From positions 1 through 64,000 of the forward strand of contig NZ_JABBXA010000029.1 in the NCBI RefSeq assembly GCF_014161445.1: a stretch of DNA of 64,000 nt, read 5' to 3'. A program made the position numbers and the translations under genes. Numbering within the stretch: position 1 is the first letter of the stretch; each line of letters begins with the position of its first letter. Positions 60,059 through 64,000 of the stretch are shown here, piece by piece. The notes below the pieces were generated by a model. It was not told the DNA's origin. It did not search any database and was given only the letters and a program-made list of their open reading frames with translations. This stretch comes from Microbispora sp. H13382. Lineage in GTDB: Bacteria > Actinomycetota > Actinomycetes > Streptosporangiales > Streptosporangiaceae.

Positions 60059-61488
60059 CGCGACGTACCTCCCGCCGCCGCCTTCAGCGCCCCCGCTGCG
60101 GCCTTCAGCGCCTCGTCGTAGCCGACGATCTCGGCCTTGGGATGCTCCTTCACGTACGCCTGCGCGCCGTCCCCGGTGGTGAAGGGCTTGAACCGGTCGT
60201 CCTCGCCCGCCGACGGGTCGCGCACCCAGACGGACCTGTCCGCGAACCAGTGCGTCCCCGTGGCCGCGTCGGGCACGTAGGCGGCCCGTACGGCCTTGCC
60301 GCCGGAGACGGCGGCGGCGACCTGGCGCAGCAGGCAGGCGGGGGTGGCCGCGGGGCGCAGCCGGTCCTCCCCGGCCAGCCAGACCTCGCCCGCCTTCGCC
60401 GGGTCGCCCACGGCGGTCCCGCAGGCCTCGTCGGTCCCGCCGATCTTCGCGGCGTTGGCGGTGCTCGCGGTGTCGGCGTCGTAGGAGGCGCCGTACGCCT
60501 TCCTGAGGTAGGAGTCGTTGGCGAACCTCGCCACGTCGACGCCGGCGAAATCGGTGCCGATCGACTTGAGGTACTTCTGGTCGTGGTCGAGGGCGGCCAG
60601 CAGCCGCGGCTTCATCGTGACGTCGAACGACGCGATGCCGTCGCGGCCGTTGTAGAGGTAGACGACCTCGGCCGGCAGGCCGGTGGCTTCGGCGACCGCC
60701 TCGGCGGCCTCGACGGGATGCTCGTGCAGGTACCTCGTCGCGTCGATCTGCGCCTGCAGGAACGCCTGGACGACGTCCGGGTGCTCCTTCGCGTACGCCT
60801 GCCGTACGACGACGCCGTGGAACGTCGGCACGTCGAGCGCCGAGCCGTCGTAGACGAGGCGGGCCTGGTTCCGGAAGACGAGCAGCCCCGGCCAGGCCAC
60901 GAACTGGGCGTATCCCTGCACGTTGCCCGACTGCAGCGCAGACGCGCCGACCGGCGGCTGCTGGTTGACGACCTCCACGTCGGTCGCGGGGTCGAGCCCG
61001 GCCCGTTCCAGAGCCTGGACGAGCGTGCCGTGACCGGCCGACCCGGAGCTGGCGGAGACCTTCTTTCCCTTCAGGCCGGCCAGCGTCCGCACGTCCGACG
61101 ACGGGGCGACGACCACCGAGTTCAGCCCGCCGCGCAGGTTGTAGCCGGTCACCGAGACGAGCTCGGTCCGCGCGGCGGCCACGCCCTGGGTGCGGGATGC
61201 GTTGATGAGGAGCGGGTAGTCGCCCATCGACCCGATGTCGATCTTCCCGGCCACCATCTTGGCGGTGATGGGGGCGCCGGTGTCGTAGTCCTGCCACTCG
61301 ACCCGGTACCCGTCGCCGAGCCGCTTTTCGAGGTAGCCGAGACCGCGCAGCAGCGTCCCCGCCGTCACGGTGTTGATGGTCTTCGACTGGTATCCGACGA
61401 CGACCGTCTGCCTGCCGTCGTCGGCGCCGGCGGAGACGGAGCACCCCGCCGCGGCCAGCAGCGCCACGGCGGCGATGAGCTTACGCAT
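60055..61488 (-). CDS. Sulfonate-type binding lipoprotein with NosL-like C-terminus
   Basis: This 477-aa lipoprotein has lipobox LLAAAGC (Cys16). Residues about 30-320 form a family-15/SsuA-like binding domain (VVVGYQSKTINTVTAGTL, AGKIDIGSMGDYPLLINASRT, GLKGKKVSASSGSAGHGTLV, DVPTFHGVVVRQAYAKEHPDVVQAFL). The last 110 residues look like a NosL domain (AAYVPDAATGTHWFADRS, FKPFTTGDGAQAYVKEHPKA, YDEAL), a fold that binds copper in nitrous oxide reductase maturation. Normal SsuA proteins are about 320 aa, so the extension is unusual. ATG 61488 is 13 bp from the ferredoxin stop. Confidence 0.87.
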   Translation of the reverse strand: MRKLIAAVALLAAAGCSVSAGADDGRQTVVVGYQSKTINTVTAGTLLRGLGYLEKRLGDGYRVEWQDYDTGAPITAKMVAGKIDIGSMGDYPLLINASRTQGVAAARTELVSVTGYNLRGGLNSVVVAPSSDVRTLAGLKGKKVSASSGSAGHGTLVQALERAGLDPATDVEVVNQQPPVGASALQSGNVQGYAQFVAWPGLLVFRNQARLVYDGSALDVPTFHGVVVRQAYAKEHPDVVQAFLQAQIDATRYLHEHPVEAAEAVAEATGLPAEVVYLYNGRDGIASFDVTMKPRLLAALDHDQKYLKSIGTDFAGVDVARFANDSYLRKAYGASYDADTASTANAAKIGGTDEACGTAVGDPAKAGEVWLAGEDRLRPAATPACLLRQVAAAVSGGKAVRAAYVPDAATGTHWFADRSVWVRDPSAGEDDRFKPFTTGDGAQAYVKEHPKAEIVGYDEALKAAAGALKAAAGGTSR

Positions 61489-61501
61489 GGGGAGTGTCCT
61501 T

Positions 61502-61729
61502 CTATCGGAGCAGGTAGGGGATGTTCACCGTGACGGCGTCGGCGGGGCACCGGTCGGCGCAGGGGCCGCAGTACCAGCACTCGTCCACGTGCATGTACGC
61601 CTTGCCGCTGACCTCGTGGATGGCCAGCGAGTCGAGCGGGCACACGTCCACGCACAGCGTGCAGCCCTCGATGCACAGCGACTCGTCGATCGTCACGGGC
61701 ACGTCGACGCGGCTATTGACCAGGGTCAT
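61502..61729 (-). CDS. Two-cluster [4Fe-4S] ferredoxin, AprB-like
   Basis: This 75-aa ferredoxin has two cluster motifs: CIEGCTLCVDVCP and CWYCGPCADRCP. The arrangement and the short tail resemble the electron-transfer subunit of APS-reductase-type enzymes. ATG 61729 follows GGAGGAACACCG; it overlaps the GntR 3' end by 17 bases. It is the probable electron donor or acceptor of the AprA-like flavoprotein five genes downstream in the same operon. Confidence 0.9.
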   Translation of the reverse strand: MTLVNSRVDVPVTIDESLCIEGCTLCVDVCPLDSLAIHEVSGKAYMHVDECWYCGPCADRCPADAVTVNIPYLLR

Positions 61730-62462
61730 CGGTGTTCCTCCAGAGATGGCCACGCATGGTGAGGCGGTCGCCGCGGAACCTGACGAACTCCAGGTCGACC
61801 GGGCGGCCGTCGGACAGATGGGTGAGGCGCTCGACCATCAGCAGCGCCGCGCCGCGCGGCGCGTCGAGGACGGCCGCGGTGTGGGGGTCGGCGTTCACGG
61901 CCTCGATCGTCAGCTCGGCCACGCCGAGCGGCTGGCCGGCGATCCGTTCCAGCAGCACGAACACGTCGTTGTGCACGAGGTCGGCGTCGAAGAGCGGCTC
62001 CCCCACCTCGCGGACGAGGTAGGTCAGGTCGAGCGAGAGCGGCAGGCCGTTGAGCCGGCGCAGCCGCTCCACGTAGACGACGTCCTCCCCCGGCGGCAGG
62101 CCGAGCCGCCCCCGCACGGCGGCCGGAGGCGGGATCAGCCCCATCGCGCGGACCTCGTTGGTCACCTCGCCGTGCTCCCGGAGGGTCTCGGCGAGGCCGA
62201 GCAGCCGGTGCAGGCCGTGCGGGTACTTCTCCGCGGCGACGGTGGTGCCGACGCCCGGGCACCGCTCGATGAGGCCCTCGTCACGCAGCAGGTCCAGGGC
62301 GTCCCTGATCGTGTTGCGCGAGGTCCCGAACTCCCGCGCGAGGGCGGACTCCAGCGGTAGGTGACCACCGCCGAAGCCGCCGTGCACGACCTCCCGCCGC
62401 AGCAGGTCGGCGACCTGGCGGGCCCTGTCCGCCCGGCGCCGTCTCGCGTCCGCCAACTCCAT
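61713..62462 (-). CDS. GntR-family regulator, HutC/UTRA type
   Basis: This 249-aa regulator has an N-terminal winged helix (ALAREFGTSRNTIRDALDLLRDEGLIERCPGVGTTV, about residues 38-75) and a C-terminal UTRA ligand domain (EDVVYVERLRRLNGLPLSLDLTYLVREVG, ADLVHNDVFVLLERIAGQPLGVAELTIEAV). It is the first gene of the ferredoxin-importer-AprA operon. A near-perfect palindrome, site F, is 11 bp before its ATG, so autorepression is likely. It is the best local candidate to bind the repeated element in the island. Confidence 0.9.
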   Translation of the reverse strand: MELADARRRRADRARQVADLLRREVVHGGFGGGHLPLESALAREFGTSRNTIRDALDLLRDEGLIERCPGVGTTVAAEKYPHGLHRLLGLAETLREHGEVTNEVRAMGLIPPPAAVRGRLGLPPGEDVVYVERLRRLNGLPLSLDLTYLVREVGEPLFDADLVHNDVFVLLERIAGQPLGVAELTIEAVNADPHTAAVLDAPRGAALLMVERLTHLSDGRPVDLEFVRFRGDRLTMRGHLWRNTDDPGQ

Positions 62463-62472
62463 GAGGCGTAAG

Positions 62473-62489
62473 CCTACTGTTCAGGTAGG
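62473..62489. promoter_or_regulatory. Site F of the sulfur-island motif
   Basis: CCTACT-GTTCA-GGTAGG is a palindrome with one arm mismatch and the extension GGTAGGAATA. It has the same five-base spacer as sites A and B and lies directly upstream of the GntR gene and operon. Confidence 0.78.
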
Positions 62490-62659
62490 AATATGCGGAT
62501 AACGACGCGATTACGCCACCCCGGCGGATCGCGTCACCGTCGTGAGCTGCGGTTCCACCGGGAGACCGCCGACAACCGCCACCCCGGGAAGCGGTGACGG
62601 AGGTGGGCGGGCTGGACCACCCGCGCCGGCTCAGGCTCGGCGGCACGCGTGTGCCCCCG

Positions 62660-62680
62660 GGCAGGCTCGTCGAGCCTGCC
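62660..62680. terminator. Hairpin terminator after TetR gene
   Basis: GGCAGGCTC-GTC-GAGCCTGCC, a perfect 9-bp stem, starts five bases after the TetR stop. Confidence 0.78.
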
Positions 62681-62685
62681 AGAAG

Positions 62686-63327
62686 TCACCGCTGCCGGGT
62701 CAGCTGCCGCAGTCCGTTCCGCAGCAGCGCGAACGCGTGTTCCGCGTCGGCCACCGCACCCGCGTAGCGCTCGTCGGCGGGCTCCCCGTACGCCAGGCGT
62801 TCGGCGTTGTCCTGCGCCAGCGCCCAGTGGACCGCGACGATCTGGGCGGCGGCCAGCCGCGCCGTGAGCTCCGGGACGTCCGCCGTCTCCTGCAACGCCT
62901 GGGCGAGTGCGCGTTCGGCGCCGCTCTTGAACCGCTCCATCCGGGCCACCAGCGAGGAGGTGTCGAGGATCATCCGGTGGAGCTTCCGCACCTGGGGCGC
63001 GTCGTTGAGCCCGGTGATCGGGTCCCGCTCGCGCAGTCCGTCGAGGAAGTGCTCACGCAGCGCGGTCAGCGGGGCGGTGCGCGGCGGGCGGGCCCGCACG
63101 ACGCGTGCCATCTCGGTCTCGTGGTCGGCGAGGCGATGCACCACGAGGTCTTCCTTCGCCGGGAAGTAGGCGAACAGCGTGCGTTTGGACACCTCGGCCG
63201 CCTCGGCCACCTGCGCCACCGAGACCTGGTTGAAGCCGTGTTCGAGGAACAGCGCGATCGCGGCCTCGGAGATCGCCGCGTGGGTACGCCGCTTCTTCCG
63301 TTCCCGCAGCCCCGGCTTGCCGTCCAC
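62686..63327 (-). CDS. TetR-family regulator
   Basis: This protein of about 213 aa has the TetR helix-turn-helix: RTHAAISEAAIALFLEHGFNQVSVAQVAEAAEVSKRTLFAYFPAKEDLV in consecutive blocks. The remainder is helical. The start is probably GTG 63327; the longer frame reaches into the operator region. It is divergent from an FAD monooxygenase gene and probably controls it. Confidence 0.87.
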   Translation of the reverse strand: MDGKPGLRERKKRRTHAAISEAAIALFLEHGFNQVSVAQVAEAAEVSKRTLFAYFPAKEDLVVHRLADHETEMARVVRARPPRTAPLTALREHFLDGLRERDPITGLNDAPQVRKLHRMILDTSSLVARMERFKSGAERALAQALQETADVPELTARLAAAQIVAVHWALAQDNAERLAYGEPADERYAGAVADAEHAFALLRNGLRQLTRQR

Positions 63328-63353
63328 GACGTCACCGTAGCAGGGTGTTGCCC

Positions 63354-63367
63354 CAGGGATATTCCTG
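63354..63367. promoter_or_regulatory. Candidate TetR operator
   Basis: CAGGGATATTCCTG is symmetric except for one base pair. It lies in the 77-bp spacer between the TetR gene and the divergent monooxygenase gene. Confidence 0.5.
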
Positions 63368-63404
63368 CACCCGGTATACATTTACCCCGAGGCGAAATGG
63401 AGTG

Positions 63405-64000
63405 ATGACGGTGGACGAGATCGAGACCGAGGTCGTCATCGCGGGCGCCGGCCCGACCGGGCTGATGCTGGCGTACGAACTCGCTCTGGCAGGGGTCGAG
63501 ACCCTGGTGCTGGAGAAGCTGGCCCAGCGGACCGAACAGGTGAAAGGCGCCGGCATCCAGCCCCGTACCGCCGAGCTGCTGGAGTCGCGCGGGCTGCTCG
63601 AACCGTTGCTGCGGCGCGCCACGCCGCATGAGCCGGTCGGCGGGCACTTCGCGGCGCTGCCCGTCCCCCTGGACTGCGCCCCCTGGCGGACCAGGCACCC
63701 TTTCCCCATCCCGATCCCCCAGTGGGGGATCGAGGAGGTGCTCGAAGAGCGGGCGGTCGCCGCCGGCGCGCGGGTTCTGCGCGGCACCGCCGTCTCAGTG
63801 GTCGAGCCCGGCGACGACGGTGTGGTCGTGACAGCCGGAGATTCGCGGGCGCGGGCGCGCTACCTGGCGGCCTGCGACGGCGGCCACAGCACGGTGCGCA
63901 AACTGCTCGGGCTGCCGTTTCCCGGCAGGCCCGGAACCCGTCAGGCGGTGCTGGCCGACATCCGCCTGTCCGCCGTTTCGCCGCTGGTGCCGCAACGGAT
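63405..64000 (+). CDS. FAD-dependent aromatic hydroxylase, N-terminal part
   Basis: The first 198 residues of a class A flavoprotein monooxygenase are visible; the gene runs off the window end. They show the dinucleotide fold VVIAGAGPTGLMLAYELALAGVETLVLEK (residues about 9-37), the GIQPRTAELLESRGL helix and the DG motif AACDGGHSTVRKLLG. The family includes phenol, salicylate and polyketide hydroxylases that use NADPH. ATG 63405 has GGAG three bases upstream; GTG 63411 is an alternative. It is controlled probably by the divergent TetR protein. Confidence 0.9.
   Translation, partial: MTVDEIETEVVIAGAGPTGLMLAYELALAGVETLVLEKLAQRTEQVKGAGIQPRTAELLESRGLLEPLLRRATPHEPVGGHFAALPVPLDCAPWRTRHPFPIPIPQWGIEEVLEERAVAAGARVLRGTAVSVVEPGDDGVVVTAGDSRARARYLAACDGGHSTVRKLLGLPFPGRPGTRQAVLADIRLSAVSPLVPQR

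Overview
The window is high-GC DNA with the coding style of a filamentous actinomycete. The supporting signs are an AfsR-like SARP regulator, a Ser/Thr kinase with WD40 repeats, many FMN-dependent (LLM-class) monooxygenases, frequent GTG starts and ATGA/GTGA stop-start overlaps. I would place it near Streptosporangiales, by inference only. I see no rRNA, tRNA, CRISPR array, replication origin or complete mobile element. The only mobile DNA is the 3' end of an IS481-type transposase at the left edge.

Left part (1-13.6 kb): a DedA membrane protein; a cytochrome P450 with its own ferredoxin; a secreted YVTN-propeller protein divergent from a TetR regulator; an internally deleted Thg1-like pseudogene; a CmtR-like metal sensor coupled to a CDF exporter; and a sugar locus. 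The sugar locus has a LacI repressor, three matching operators, a two-permease plus binding-protein ABC importer and a GH42 beta-galactosidase.

Peptide and signalling part (13.7-25.8 kb): a compact operon encodes a 69-aa six-cysteine peptide, a MauE-like membrane protein, a MauD/TlpA-like thioredoxin and an ABC exporter. A type I signal peptidase is divergent from it, preceded by three heptamers at exactly 11-bp spacing, the layout of a SARP binding site. A 1059-aa AfsR-like regulator follows. I regard this as the best candidate for an undescribed system. Next to it is a kinase / nSTAND-like / WD40 fusion with a small partner gene.

Middle part (25.8-32.4 kb): two regulator-enzyme pairs (MarR with epoxide hydrolase, HxlR with SDR), each with palindromic operators, and a tautomerase. 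A dormancy-like group follows: GAPDH, CBS-BON protein, universal-stress-protein remnant and DoxX-like protein, with DevR-type boxes.

Right part (32.5-62.5 kb): a roughly 30-kb island that reads as organosulfur scavenging. It holds a polar amino-acid-type ABC importer, five LLM monooxygenases, two flavin reductases, a peptide/nickel-type ABC importer, a DAO-type oxidase, a glutathionyl-hydroquinone-reductase-like protein, a sulfite-oxidase-like molybdoenzyme, a LanC-like protein with a CCG zinc motif and a YeiH-type exporter. It ends with an operon joining a GntR regulator, an AprB-like ferredoxin, an SsuABC-type importer and an AprA-like flavoprotein with C-terminal HEAT repeats. A recurring promoter element, RGTAGGWAATA, often as half of the palindrome CCTACT-N5-RGTAGG, lies before six transcription units here and suggests one regulon. 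The logic I infer is uptake of organosulfur compounds, oxidative desulfurisation with reduced flavin, then handling of the released sulfite or sulfate.

The right edge has a TetR regulator divergent from an FAD-dependent aromatic hydroxylase cut by the window end.
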